Counted from the first letter of the stretch, positions 7,441 to 15,944 are shown. The stretch: 23,826 bases of DNA from a virus (IMGVR_UViG_3300009496_000076:1-23826); one strand, 5' to 3'. The notes: a model not told the origin generated them from the letters alone. Numbers and translations: made by a program.

Positions 7441-9912
7441 ATGGCCGAAAGAATTGTATCGCCAGGCGTATTTACTAATGAAATTGATCAGTCATTTTTA
7501 CCTCAAGGAATTGGTGAAATAGGAGCTGCTTTAATTGGACCAACTATTAAAGGTCCAGCACAAATACCAACAAAAGTAAAAAATTACGCTGAATTTGAAA
7601 GTATATTCGGATCATATACAGAAGATTCATATTTACCATTTACAGCAAAAGAATATCTAGATAATGCAGGAACATTAACTGTTACAAGATTATTGTATGA
7701 AAATGGATATAAATTAACAAATGGAGCATTAGCAGTTATTGCTGAATCTGGTTCTGGAGCAGGAAAGAAAAGCTTTGTATCCCATATTCTTCATCCAACC
7801 GTTCCTATAAATTATTCAGCTGATTCAAATATATTTGAAAAGTCATCTATATCAAATGGAGAGTCAGGATCATTCTCTGTAAAAATTTCTGGTTCATATG
7901 GAGTTGACGCAACATATCCTGGTTATTCTGGATTTGCTTCAACAACAGGTGTTAATACAGTTGTATCAGCTTCTATTAATGATTCTAGTAATGCATATAT
8001 CGAAAAAATATTTGGAAGAAATCCAAAGTCAATTGATTATCCAGTATATGTTCAATATGAAAACAAAAATATTAAAAGTCAATTTAATAATTTAGGCAAT
8101 GTATCTGTTAAAATGCAGATAATAAGTAATTATGAATATTTACAAGACTTTAAATCACCATCTACCCCATTTATTACATCACAAAAAATAAGTGGAACAA
8201 CAAAAAACTTATTTAAAGCACATGCATTATCTCATGGCAATGGAGAAAATTATGATTTTAAAATAGGTATACAAAATATTATTACTGCCGCAGAAAATCC
8301 AGAGCAAACCGGCTATGGTAAATTTGATTTAGTAGTAAGAGGAGTTAATAATAAAAATATATTAGCATCTCCATTTGATTATAATGACACTGATATATCT
8401 CCTAACATATTAGAATCATTTACTAACTTAAGTTTAAATCCAGACTCACCTAGATATATTTCCAAAGTAATTGGAGATGTACATCAATATATAGATGCTG
8501 CATCTAAAAGACTAGTTGAATCAGGAACTTATGAAAATAATTCAAAATATATAAGAATTGAAGTTGCAACATCTGTTGAAAATAAAATTAATCCTAGTGC
8601 CGTACCATTTGGATTCAAAGCAATAAGTTCTCCAATTGCAAATCCGTCTGCGAGTATTAATTTAGTTGCTACTTCAAATATAACAACCCAAATTGGGTCA
8701 TCAGGATATAATTCTAATATATTCTTTGGATTTGATTATACTAACGAAAATAATTTAAATTATCTTGCTCCTACTCCAACGTCTGGATCGTCAGTTGGAT
8801 CAAACGTAGACTTTTATTTAGGAGATCTCAATCAAGACGCAGCAGCTAGCTTCCCGTCTTCAGCTCCATATAGTGGAAGTATTGGAACTGCATTAGATGC
8901 TGGAATTATAGATTCTAGAGTAGCAGTTTCTACTAGAAAATTTATTATTCCTATTCAAGGAGGATTTGATGGTTCTAGACCAAATCTACCAAAATATGCA
9001 GGAGAAAATATATCTTCCACTAATGCATTTGGATTTGATTGTTCTGCAGATGGGAAATCTGGAACGACTGCATATAAAAATGCATTTAACACATTATCAA
9101 ATACAGATCAATACGACTTTAATATGTTAATAACACCAGGTGTAGTTCATGAATTACATTCATCAGTAACAAATGCTGGTATAACATTATGCGAATCTAG
9201 AGCAGATGCATTTTATGTAATGGATGCAGTAGGAAAAACAAGTAATATTAGCACTGCTAAAACTACCGTTAAAACATTAGATTCAAGTTATGCTGCAACA
9301 TATTATCCATGGGTATTAACTCAACCGGTAGGAGCTCCTAAAGCATTATGGGTTCCACCATCTGTAGTTGTACCTAGTGTTTTATCATTTACTGATAGAA
9401 TTGCACATCCATGGTTTGCCCCAGCTGGATTAAATAGAGGTGGTTTGTCTATGGTATCTAAAACATATATAAGACTTTCTCAATCAGATCGTGATGAATT
9501 ATATGAAAATAGAATTAATCCAATTGCAAACTTTCCAAATGAAGGAGTATGTATTTGGGGACAAAAAACATTACAAGCTTTACCGTCTGCTTTAGATAGA
9601 GTAAACGTTAGAAGATTATTAATTACAGTTAAAAAATTCATTGCTTCGGCAACAAGATTTTTAGTATTCGAACAAAATACAGCATCAACGAGAAATAGAT
9701 TCTTGCAAATAGTAAATCCTTATTTACAAGATATAGTAGCTCAGTCAGGTTTAAGTGCATTCCGTGTAATAATGGATGAAACAAATAACACTCCAGATGT
9801 AATTGATCAAAACTTTTTAATAGGTCAATTATTTTTACAGCCAACCAGAACTGCGGAATTTATTGTGTTAGACTTCACTATTCAACCAACTGGTGCTTCA
9901 TTTCCTGATTAA
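7441..9912 (+). CDS. gp18: Contractile tail sheath protein (gp18-like)
   Basis: This 823-residue protein has a strong AGGAG site. The N-terminus (RIVSPGVFTNEIDQS, then GAALIGPTIKGPAQIPTKV, then FGSYTEDSYLPFTAKEYLDN and LTVTRLL) is the classic sheath start, forming the arm that links sheath subunits. The C-terminal 180 residues (CIWGQKTLQ, LDRVNVRRLLITVKKFI, FEQNTASTRNRFLQIVNPYL, RVIMDETNNTPDVIDQ, and a FIVLDFTIQPTGASF end) match the sheath C-terminal domain. Between them lies a large Ser/Asn-rich region, making it longer than T4 gp18 (659 residues), so surface-exposed insertions are likely. The sheath contracts to drive the tube through the host envelope. The tube gene follows 41 bases later. 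Confidence 0.97.
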   Translation: MAERIVSPGVFTNEIDQSFLPQGIGEIGAALIGPTIKGPAQIPTKVKNYAEFESIFGSYTEDSYLPFTAKEYLDNAGTLTVTRLLYENGYKLTNGALAVIAESGSGAGKKSFVSHILHPTVPINYSADSNIFEKSSISNGESGSFSVKISGSYGVDATYPGYSGFASTTGVNTVVSASINDSSNAYIEKIFGRNPKSIDYPVYVQYENKNIKSQFNNLGNVSVKMQIISNYEYLQDFKSPSTPFITSQKISGTTKNLFKAHALSHGNGENYDFKIGIQNIITAAENPEQTGYGKFDLVVRGVNNKNILASPFDYNDTDISPNILESFTNLSLNPDSPRYISKVIGDVHQYIDAASKRLVESGTYENNSKYIRIEVATSVENKINPSAVPFGFKAISSPIANPSASINLVATSNITTQIGSSGYNSNIFFGFDYTNENNLNYLAPTPTSGSSVGSNVDFYLGDLNQDAAASFPSSAPYSGSIGTALDAGIIDSRVAVSTRKFIIPIQGGFDGSRPNLPKYAGENISSTNAFGFDCSADGKSGTTAYKNAFNTLSNTDQYDFNMLITPGVVHELHSSVTNAGITLCESRADAFYVMDAVGKTSNISTAKTTVKTLDSSYAATYYPWVLTQPVGAPKALWVPPSVVVPSVLSFTDRIAHPWFAPAGLNRGGLSMVSKTYIRLSQSDRDELYENRINPIANFPNEGVCIWGQKTLQALPSALDRVNVRRLLITVKKFIASATRFLVFEQNTASTRNRFLQIVNPYLQDIVAQSGLSAFRVIMDETNNTPDVIDQNFLIGQLFLQPTRTAEFIVLDFTIQPTGASFPD

Positions 9913-9928
9913 TTTTTAGAAATGAATA

Positions 9929-9936
9929 TATTTATA
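9929..9936 (+). promoter_or_regulatory. TATTTATA element before the tail tube gene
   Basis: TATTTATA within GAATATATTTATATAAAAATAGG, 17 bases before the ATG at 9954. A start about 7-10 bases downstream would leave a very short leader containing the AGGA site. Confidence 0.4.
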
Positions 9937-9953
9937 TAAAAATAGGATATACA

Positions 9954-10520
9954 ATGTCAATAAACATAGATTTACTTAAAAAATTACCAAATCAAGGACA
10001 AACCCAACTAAATCAAAACTTAGCAGGAGTTGATTACACTGACTTATTTGCTAAAGCATTTGATTGGGAACCTAAAATGACCAATAGGTTTATTATGGAA
10101 TTTGAAGATATTCCATCTCATTTAATTAAAGCTTCTGGTAGACCAAGTGTTAATAATGGTAACGTAGTGTTAGATCACATTAATGTTGAAAGAAAAGTTA
10201 AAGGTAAAACAAGATGGCAAGATATCACTATAACATTGTATGATGCTATCGTACCGTCAGGCGCTCAAGCAGTAATGAATTGGGTTCGTAATCATCATGA
10301 ATCATTAACAGGTAGAGATGGATATGCAACCGGACCAGCTAAATATAAAAGAAACATTAATTTTTACTCATTATCACCAACCGGCGAGAAAATAGAAGAG
10401 TGGGAATTAAATGGAGCTTATATTAGTGATGCATCATTTGGTGATATGGATTGGTCAAATGAAGCAGCTGTAGAGATTTCATTAACATTGTCATACGACT
10501 TTGCAGTATTAAAATATTAA
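9954..10520 (+). CDS. gp19: Tail tube protein (gp19-like)
   Basis: This 188-residue protein is close to T4 gp19 (163 residues). Diagnostic features are NRFIMEFEDIPSHLIKASGRPS (residues about 44-65), INVERKVKGKTRWQDITITLYDAI, MNWVRNHHESLTGRDGYATG, IEEWELNGAYISDASFGDMDW and the final strand SLTLSYDFAVLKY. These are the usual elements of the T4_gp19/phage tube family, which stacks in hexameric rings inside the sheath. Compared with T4 it has an N-terminal extension of some 35 residues. The gene sits directly after the sheath, the normal order, and is followed by an intrinsic terminator. Confidence 0.95.
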   Translation: MSINIDLLKKLPNQGQTQLNQNLAGVDYTDLFAKAFDWEPKMTNRFIMEFEDIPSHLIKASGRPSVNNGNVVLDHINVERKVKGKTRWQDITITLYDAIVPSGAQAVMNWVRNHHESLTGRDGYATGPAKYKRNINFYSLSPTGEKIEEWELNGAYISDASFGDMDWSNEAAVEISLTLSYDFAVLKY

Positions 10521-10532
10521 TTTATTAAAAAC

Positions 10533-10558
10533 AATGGGAGTATTTTGCTCCCATTTTT
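10533..10558 (+). terminator. Intrinsic terminator after the tail tube gene
   Basis: An 8-base-pair stem (AATGGGAG with CTCCCATT) closes a seven-base loop and is followed by TTT, 13 bases after the stop. It would end the sheath-tube transcript, letting those two genes be made in large amounts independently of the genes that follow. Confidence 0.85.
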
Positions 10559-10570
10559 ACTGGTTTATAA

Positions 10571-10586
10571 TATTTATATATAAATA
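10571..10586 (+). promoter_or_regulatory. TATTTATA plus TATAAATA double element before the membrane protein gene
   Basis: TATTTATA (10571-10578) is directly followed by TATAAATA (10579-10586), the T4 late consensus, 43 bases before the ATG at 10630 and just after a terminator. The position strongly suggests a transcription start. Confidence 0.45.
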
Positions 10587-10629
10587 AGTCATCATCATTC
10601 ATACTGTTACAATAATAGCCCGGTAACAT

Positions 10630-11202
10630 ATGAAATATCTATATTTTCTTTTATTCTTTATTTGTAATTACAATATATATTGTCAAGATACTATCTTCCG
10701 GTTTGAAGAAAAACCTATAGTTGGAAAGATATTGTTTACTAATCATGATATTATATTTTATAAAAAAAATAATTTTATAAAAGATATACCATCAGAACTT
10801 GTATTTGGATATAAAAAAAATAATAAATTGTCTATATTATACAAAGAAAAAGGACAGCCATTTACCACAATACAAATGAACGATTATATAATAGGCAGGA
10901 CTAAAGGATATCAAGATTATAATCCAGGAATTCCATTTACAGTCGGATTTTTTAGTACTTATTTTTACACATATTATAATACAAGAGGGTTAACAAGAAA
11001 TCCAAAATTTTCATCATTAGCATTTACTGTAGTTCCAACAATGTTATTTACATATATAAAGCCCAGAACCAATAAATTATGGAGCTTAGAAAAAAGAATA
11101 GGATATCAATTATCTAGATCTGAAAGAAATCAAGTAACTAGTTTTATAGGTGCTATACTAGGCACGGCATTTATATATACACTCTACTTTTCAAGTAACT
11201 AA
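10630..11202 (+). CDS. Signal-peptide, multi-pass membrane protein of Bacteroidota-like type (candidate moron)
   Basis: This is a 190-residue protein. Residues 1-18 (MKYLYFLLFFICNYNIYC) form a hydrophobic signal peptide, followed by QDTI, the common start of exported Bacteroidota proteins. Residues 19-80 (D-T-I-F ... V-G-K-I-L ... D-I-I-F-Y-K-K ... I-P-S-E-L-V-F-G-Y) resemble a small beta domain widespread in Bacteroidota exported proteins. Three hydrophobic segments follow (about 101-117, 127-143, 168-186). It has no counterpart in the T4 tail cluster. A terminator and promoter-like elements isolate it from the tube gene, and its ribosome binding site is weak. A lysogen- or infection-expressed envelope protein, such as a superinfection-exclusion factor, is a reasonable guess but unproven. 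Confidence 0.75.
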   Translation: MKYLYFLLFFICNYNIYCQDTIFRFEEKPIVGKILFTNHDIIFYKKNNFIKDIPSELVFGYKKNNKLSILYKEKGQPFTTIQMNDYIIGRTKGYQDYNPGIPFTVGFFSTYFYTYYNTRGLTRNPKFSSLAFTVVPTMLFTYIKPRTNKLWSLEKRIGYQLSRSERNQVTSFIGAILGTAFIYTLYFSSN

Positions 11203-11210
11203 TATTTATA
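11203..11210 (+). promoter_or_regulatory. TATTTATA element before the gp26-like gene
   Basis: TATTTATA begins one base after the previous stop codon, within AATATTTATAATAAAG, and lies 25 bases before the ATG at 11236. It also contains TATAAT. Confidence 0.4.
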
Positions 11211-11235
11211 ATAAAGTTATTAAAAAGGAGTTTAT

Positions 11236-12015
11236 ATGACAAAAGTAACAGATCGTTACAACGACAAAAATTTAATTGATTTAGCAAAACAACAATATGT
11301 AGATAAAAAGACGTCTACTATTCCATCTGAAATAGTGCAATTACCATCTCAAGGAAAAATATATCCAAAAGATCATCCATTGCGAGAAGGAATAATTGAA
11401 ATACGTCATATGACTGCATATGATGAAGATATATTAACTAATTTATCATATATTCAACAAGGGGTTGTTTTAGACAAATTAATAGAATCTATTACACTAC
11501 AAGATATAAATGTTTCAGAACTAGCTAGTTGTGATGTTGAAGCTATTATATTAACATCTAGAATTTTAGCATACGGTAGTGATTATCCAGTAACAGTAAC
11601 AGATCCAAAAACTAATAGTATATTAAATAGAACAATTGACTTAACCAAAGTGCAATACAAAGATTTTGAGTTAACTACAAACGAAAATGGAGAATCAAGT
11701 TTTAATTGCTCTAATGACTCAGTTATTAAATTTTCATATTGTTTAAAACAAAATAAAAATACTAACAATGAACGATTAATATCTTCATTTTTGTTAAGCA
11801 CAATTCGTGAGGTAGACGGAAAACGTACTTCTGAAGAAATTGATGAATTTTTAAAATATAAATTTTCGTTAGCAGATTCTAGAAAATTTCAGAGATATGT
11901 TTCAGATAATGCTCCAGCAATTTTAAAAGAATATGAGTTTGAAGGTGAAGATGGAGGCACCTTTACTGCCGGGTTTCAATTTGGACCAGAACTTCTTTGG
12001 CCTGAAACCAACTGA
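11236..12015 (+). CDS. gp26: Baseplate hub assembly protein (gp26-like, T4_baseplate family)
   Basis: This 259-residue protein has a strong AAGGAG site. Residues about 29-90 carry the family pattern: IPSEIVQLPSQGKIYP, HPLREGIIEIRHMTAYDEDILTN, then a GVVLDKLIESI helix. The pattern 'LPS-x-G-x-x-Y-P ... E-I-R-x-M-T-A-x-D-E-D-I-L-T' is typical of gp26-like proteins of T4-related phages. ILTSRILAYGSDYPV and a C-terminal FGPELLWPE end also fit. T4 gp26 (208 residues) belongs to the baseplate hub assembly pathway. The last 83 bases overlap the next frame, which encodes the gp51-like protein, repeating the T4 gene order 26-51. Confidence 0.8.
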   Translation: MTKVTDRYNDKNLIDLAKQQYVDKKTSTIPSEIVQLPSQGKIYPKDHPLREGIIEIRHMTAYDEDILTNLSYIQQGVVLDKLIESITLQDINVSELASCDVEAIILTSRILAYGSDYPVTVTDPKTNSILNRTIDLTKVQYKDFELTTNENGESSFNCSNDSVIKFSYCLKQNKNTNNERLISSFLLSTIREVDGKRTSEEIDEFLKYKFSLADSRKFQRYVSDNAPAILKEYEFEGEDGGTFTAGFQFGPELLWPETN

Positions 12016-12226
12016 TAAACCAAGATTACATGATCATATTTTTGATTTAGTTTGGTTAGGAGAAGGGAGATGGTCTTGGAATACTATATATGATATGCCA
12101 ATCTATTTAAGAAAATTCTATACAAACAAACTAAATCAAATAATAGAGAAAAAAAATGAAATATCTAGCCAAAGTGGTTCAACTTCTAATAAAAGTAAAA
12201 AACATATCGAAAAAGGTCCGTTTTAA
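11933..12226 (+). CDS. gp51: gp51-like baseplate hub assembly protein (short)
   Basis: This is a 97-residue protein in the +1 frame relative to the gp26-like gene. The core, residues about 33-68 (HIFDLVWLGEGRWSW, then NTIYDMPIYLRKFYTNKLNQI), matches the pattern in gp51-like proteins of T4-related phages: a short helix, an aromatic stretch, then Y-x-M-P-(I/V)-x-L-R-x-F-Y-x-x-K-L. The C-terminus is basic and probably disordered. The start is uncertain. ATG 11933 gives the longest frame, but ATG 11951 has a better AAGG site five bases upstream. Much of the first 28 residues is overlap-coded and may carry little function. It is far shorter than T4 gp51 (249 residues). In T4, gp51 acts catalytically in hub assembly. 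Confidence 0.7.
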   Translation: MSLKVKMEAPLLPGFNLDQNFFGLKPTDKPRLHDHIFDLVWLGEGRWSWNTIYDMPIYLRKFYTNKLNQIIEKKNEISSQSGSTSNKSKKHIEKGPF

Positions 12227-12227
12227 A

Positions 12228-12235
12228 TATTTATT
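12228..12235 (+). promoter_or_regulatory. TATTTATT variant before the tape measure gene
   Basis: TATTTATT in the 24-base gap, 15 bases before the ATG at 12251. It is the closest spacing of all copies and probably the weakest promoter candidate. Confidence 0.25.
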
Positions 12236-12250
12236 AAAAAGAATCCATTA

Positions 12251-13882
12251 ATGAATATTCATAAAACTATATCAATATTAAAGTTACTTCCTACACAAGG
12301 AGAGAATAATACCAAGCCTGTATCTCCTGAAGAAGACGCAAAAAATAAAGCACAATCAAAATTAGATAAAGCATCTAGTGACTTTAAAAGCACATTAGGA
12401 ATTAATATAGCTACAGCAAACAGAGAATTAGATAAAACAATTCAAGTTCTTGGTTTAGTAGAAAATGCTGCCCTTAAAGTTATTGATAGATTCAATATTT
12501 TAGAAGATCGAGCATTAGGATTACAAAAAGCATTAAAATTAAATTCAGACGATGCAGTCGCATTTGCAAAAAGTATTGATGCACTTGATATACAAATGAC
12601 TGTTAATCGTAACACAGCAAAACAATATATTGGCGAATTACAAAATTTTATTCCAGGTACTGCAAAACTTATTAAAGGAAATGAAAAATATTTTAAAACA
12701 CAAGTAGCTGCAAATGAAGTACTTCGTGATAGAGCAAAATTAGACGAAAATTCAGCAATTGCTGTACGTAGACTAACAAACTTACAAAATGGACAATTGA
12801 TACCATCAATTACCGAATATGCAAAAATAGCCACAGAATTTGCGAGTGGTGAAGGAGGATTTAGCTATCAAGGAGCCTTCCAAGACTTTTTCCAAGAAAT
12901 TAGTACATTGTCAGATGATATAGTAGGACAATTTAGTAATATGGGTAAACGTGATCTAGTAAAAACTGTATTAGAAGCTAAGCGTTTAGGATTAACATTA
13001 AATGATTTACAAAAATCCGGAGAAGGATTTTTAGACATTCAAAAGCAAACAGAAGCTTCTATGACATTTCAAATGTTTTCCGGAAAAAGATTTGAAACTC
13101 AAACTAATAAAAATATAGCAGCATCTATGGCACAAGCAACAATTAATGGAGATGCAGCTAAACAATTAGAAATTATCAATGATGTTGTTGCAACACATGG
13201 AGATATGCTAAAAACAAACTTTAAAGCTCGTAAAGCAGCTGCAGATATGTTAGGCATAGAAGAATCTACGTTGTCAAAAGTTTTGGTTAGACAAAAAGAA
13301 TTAAAAAAAATAGGCAGTGCTGATCAAGGTGATATGAGTCTTGTAGAACTCAATAAATTAATTGACGAACTGGATTTAAGAACAAGTACTGATAGAGTTA
13401 AAACAGACATATCAGAAAAAAAAGCAGCTGCTGTAACCGGTGCAACAGATGCAAAATTTGTTGCAGACAAGTTCATCAAAGCACAAGGTAGTATTACAAA
13501 AACACTTACTGATTTTTTTGAAACAAAAATAGGACAACTAGCTGTTGATACATTATTTCTAAGTGGCGACATAAAATTTGGAACAGAATTACTTAAATCT
13601 ACAGCTACATCTACTGTAACCGGAACTGCAATCCAACAGAGACAATTCGGCGGACCAGTAGCAGCTGGAACATCATATGTAGTCGGAGAAGTTGGGCCAG
13701 AAATGTTTACACCATCTACTGCTGGAACTATTACTCCAAATAATCAAATGGCATCGAGTGGAGGTGGCTCTCAAGCTATAGTAGATGCTTTAAAAGAAAT
13801 TCAATTCAATGTTATAAATAAATTTGACGGAGATGCTATATTAACATCTATCGAAATGGCTGCAGATAATAGATTAACATAG
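12251..13882 (+). CDS. Tail tape measure protein (gp29-like position)
   Basis: This is a 543-residue, largely helical protein with alternating charged and hydrophobic residues over residues about 30-460. Residues about 463-500 carry the hallmark tape-measure end: RQFGGPVAAGTSYVVGEVGPE, then MFTPSTAGTITPNN (pattern G-G-P-V-x-A-G-x-x-Y-x-V-G-E-x-G-P-E-x-F-x-P-S-x-x-G-x-I-x-P-N). In T4 the tape measure gp29 (590 residues) lies at the same place, after 26, 51, 27 and 28. Tape length sets tail length at roughly 0.15 nm per residue, so a tube of about 80 nm is predicted. There is no peptidase or lysozyme motif. No clear ribosome binding site precedes the ATG, only AAAAAGA. Confidence 0.85.
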   Translation: MNIHKTISILKLLPTQGENNTKPVSPEEDAKNKAQSKLDKASSDFKSTLGINIATANRELDKTIQVLGLVENAALKVIDRFNILEDRALGLQKALKLNSDDAVAFAKSIDALDIQMTVNRNTAKQYIGELQNFIPGTAKLIKGNEKYFKTQVAANEVLRDRAKLDENSAIAVRRLTNLQNGQLIPSITEYAKIATEFASGEGGFSYQGAFQDFFQEISTLSDDIVGQFSNMGKRDLVKTVLEAKRLGLTLNDLQKSGEGFLDIQKQTEASMTFQMFSGKRFETQTNKNIAASMAQATINGDAAKQLEIINDVVATHGDMLKTNFKARKAAADMLGIEESTLSKVLVRQKELKKIGSADQGDMSLVELNKLIDELDLRTSTDRVKTDISEKKAAAVTGATDAKFVADKFIKAQGSITKTLTDFFETKIGQLAVDTLFLSGDIKFGTELLKSTATSTVTGTAIQQRQFGGPVAAGTSYVVGEVGPEMFTPSTAGTITPNNQMASSGGGSQAIVDALKEIQFNVINKFDGDAILTSIEMAADNRLT

Positions 13883-13892
13883 AAATATAGAT

Positions 13893-15944
13893 ATGGCAAA
13901 TACATTTGATATAAATTTAAATTATAATCCAAATCCGAATTATAATTCGCAAAACTCATTATTTCCAAAATCTGGATATTCTGTAGAAAAAGATTTATCT
14001 ACATCAAATAAAAAATTAAATCCATATGTTATAGATTTATTTCAATATGGAAATGGATCTCCTGGAATTACATATTCAATTGAGTCATCTCAAACAGGAA
14101 CTGGTACGCCTAATACTATATATTCTGCAGAAAAAAATTTATCTACATCAAATAAAAAATTAAATTCTTATAGTGTCAATACCGATCAATCATCAACAAC
14201 TATATTTGGTATTCCATACAATGTTAACACTGATCAATCAGAAACTGGTATATTTGGTATTCCATACAATGTCAATACCGATCAATCAGAAACTGGTATA
14301 TTTGGTATTCCATACAATGTTAATACTCAAGTAAATAATACTAGTGTTGTTAATAGTAATTTTATAACATTGATGTCAGTTCCGGAGTTGTTTCCTCCTA
14401 TGTCAACATTAACTCAAGAACCAAAAATGTATATTCCGGAAATACAATTAGGTGATACTGTACCATACAATGAAAATTCATATTATTCTGATTCAATAAC
14501 ACCTAAATTAAATATATTACAATCCGCAGATTCCATAAAATTCAAAGAAGCTGCTAGTAATTATTTTTCTGGATTAAATGTTAATCTTGACCAATTAGAC
14601 TTATCAAATACAGGCCTGTCTGCAGCATCTGCATTATTAGGAAGTAATAGTATATTGGATGGATTAAAAAAACCAAATACATTTGAAACATTGCCATTTG
14701 ATAAGTTAACTAAAAATCCAGCATTACCCGGAAATAGCACCTTTCAAGATTATAGACAACGATTTGAAAATAAAAAATTTATACATGGTGCTGCAGCTGC
14801 GCTACGTGGAAGTGCAACAGCAGGAGCTTATGCAGCTGCTCAGTTATTGCCTGGTGGCGCCTATACTGTATTTAATTTAGAATCAACATACGGCTTTCCG
14901 GATAGTAATCCTGAATCTGATTTAGATTTTACTGCTAGAACTGAAGTTGCAACTACATGGAATAAATTAGCTGGAAGCTCGCTGAAAGTAAAAAACTTGT
15001 TTAAAAAAGGTGAAAAGGCATTTGAACCTGGTGGACAATGGCAACAAACTATTAATCCATTAGAATCTTTAAAAGAATTTACCGGTGATAAGGTATCTGT
15101 AATTGATTTTTCACAACGTGGAAAAAATAATATATATCAATGGAAACCAGAAGGATTAATTAAAAATTTTATTGATAATAAAGTATCTATATTAGGAAAT
15201 ACATTAGATAAATTAGGAGTAGGACAAACATCTGACTTAATTAAATTTTATTTTACCGGACCTAAACTACATGCTAACTCAAACGAACAAGATGATGTAA
15301 TTGTATTTAGAGCAATAATAAATTCGTTAACTGATTCATTTTCTGCAAATTGGAGTCCAGTGCAATTTATAGGCAGAGCAGATCCAAATTATACATATCA
15401 AGGATTTTCAAGAAATTTTGATATAGGATTTACTATATATGCAACACATCGTGATGAATTAAAACCAATATATAGAAAATTAAATTATTTAGCTAGTTAT
15501 ACAGCACCAGAATATTCAAATGATACAATTGTAATGAAAGCTCCATATTTGAGAATAACAGTAGGAGATTTGTTAGTTCATCAACCAATTGCAATTAGTA
15601 GTATATTTTATACTTTTCAAGATTCAGAAACAACATGGGAAATTAATATAGAAAAAGACCCAACTAATATGGAAGTTCCTAAAAAAATTGACGTCACATT
15701 ATCTGGATTCTTAATAACAGATTATTTACCACAAAAAGGAGGAAGATTCTATACATTAGCTAAAGAGTTTGACGATGAAGGACAACCAAAAGCTGGAAAT
15801 AAAGATTGGTTAAGTGATTCAATGCTAACACCTGATACAAAATTTGATGATGCATCAATAGCAGAATTACAAGATAAACAAAAAAATGAAAAAGAAAAGA
15901 ATGGTGCTCGTGGATTGTTTAAGAAAAGTAAAAACATATCTTAA
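13893..15944 (+). CDS. Baseplate tail-tube cap/initiator-like protein (gp48/gp54-like) with N-terminal repeats
   Basis: This is a 683-residue protein. Its C-terminal domain (residues about 450-612) carries DDVIVFRAIINSLTDSFSANW, then FIGRADPNYTYQGFSRN, HRDELKPIYRKLNYLASYTAP, MKAPYLRITVGDLL and a DYLPQKGG end. I associate this pattern with baseplate tube cap/initiator proteins of T4-like phages. The N-terminal 150 residues are Asn/Tyr/Ser-rich repeats, including three 16-residue copies of VNTDQSETGIFGIPYN type. The centre has an Ala/Gly-rich helix (about 299-325). It is about twice the length of T4 gp48 (364) or gp54 (320), and I cannot tell which of the two it matches better. The frame continues for 13 sense codons after the stop. 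Confidence 0.7.
   Translation: MANTFDINLNYNPNPNYNSQNSLFPKSGYSVEKDLSTSNKKLNPYVIDLFQYGNGSPGITYSIESSQTGTGTPNTIYSAEKNLSTSNKKLNSYSVNTDQSSTTIFGIPYNVNTDQSETGIFGIPYNVNTDQSETGIFGIPYNVNTQVNNTSVVNSNFITLMSVPELFPPMSTLTQEPKMYIPEIQLGDTVPYNENSYYSDSITPKLNILQSADSIKFKEAASNYFSGLNVNLDQLDLSNTGLSAASALLGSNSILDGLKKPNTFETLPFDKLTKNPALPGNSTFQDYRQRFENKKFIHGAAAALRGSATAGAYAAAQLLPGGAYTVFNLESTYGFPDSNPESDLDFTARTEVATTWNKLAGSSLKVKNLFKKGEKAFEPGGQWQQTINPLESLKEFTGDKVSVIDFSQRGKNNIYQWKPEGLIKNFIDNKVSILGNTLDKLGVGQTSDLIKFYFTGPKLHANSNEQDDVIVFRAIINSLTDSFSANWSPVQFIGRADPNYTYQGFSRNFDIGFTIYATHRDELKPIYRKLNYLASYTAPEYSNDTIVMKAPYLRITVGDLLVHQPIAISSIFYTFQDSETTWEINIEKDPTNMEVPKKIDVTLSGFLITDYLPQKGGRFYTLAKEFDDEGQPKAGNKDWLSDSMLTPDTKFDDASIAELQDKQKNEKEKNGARGLFKKSKNIS
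13977..14174 (+). repeat. Two copies of an 18-codon repeat in the tube-cap-like gene
   Basis: Positions 13977-14030 and 14121-14174 encode YSVEKDLSTSNKKLNPYV and YSAEKNLSTSNKKLNSYS. The DNA is nearly identical over the core, and the copies start 144 bases apart. They directly precede the 48-base tandem repeats. Confidence 0.85.
14175..14330 (+). repeat. Tandem 48-base repeats (16 residues) in the tube-cap-like gene
   Basis: Three copies at 14175-14222, 14223-14270 and 14271-14318, plus a partial fourth of 12 bases, encode VNTDQSETGIFGIPYN or close variants. Copies 2 and 3 differ by only a few silent changes, pointing to recent duplication or slippage. Confidence 0.92.

Noticed and set aside
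7898-8095. Short + strand open frame inside the sheath gene
   Set aside because: It is an out-of-frame shadow rich in Leu/Ile/Gln from AT-rich codons, inside a clear sheath gene.
12442-12834. Minus-strand open frames, the longest 130 codons, opposite the tape measure and other genes
   Set aside because: All lie opposite well-supported + strand genes, have composition typical of antisense shadows, and show no motifs or ribosome binding sites.
14175-14330. Short direct repeats that might be a CRISPR array
   Set aside because: The repeats are contiguous, in frame and coding, with no unique spacers between them.
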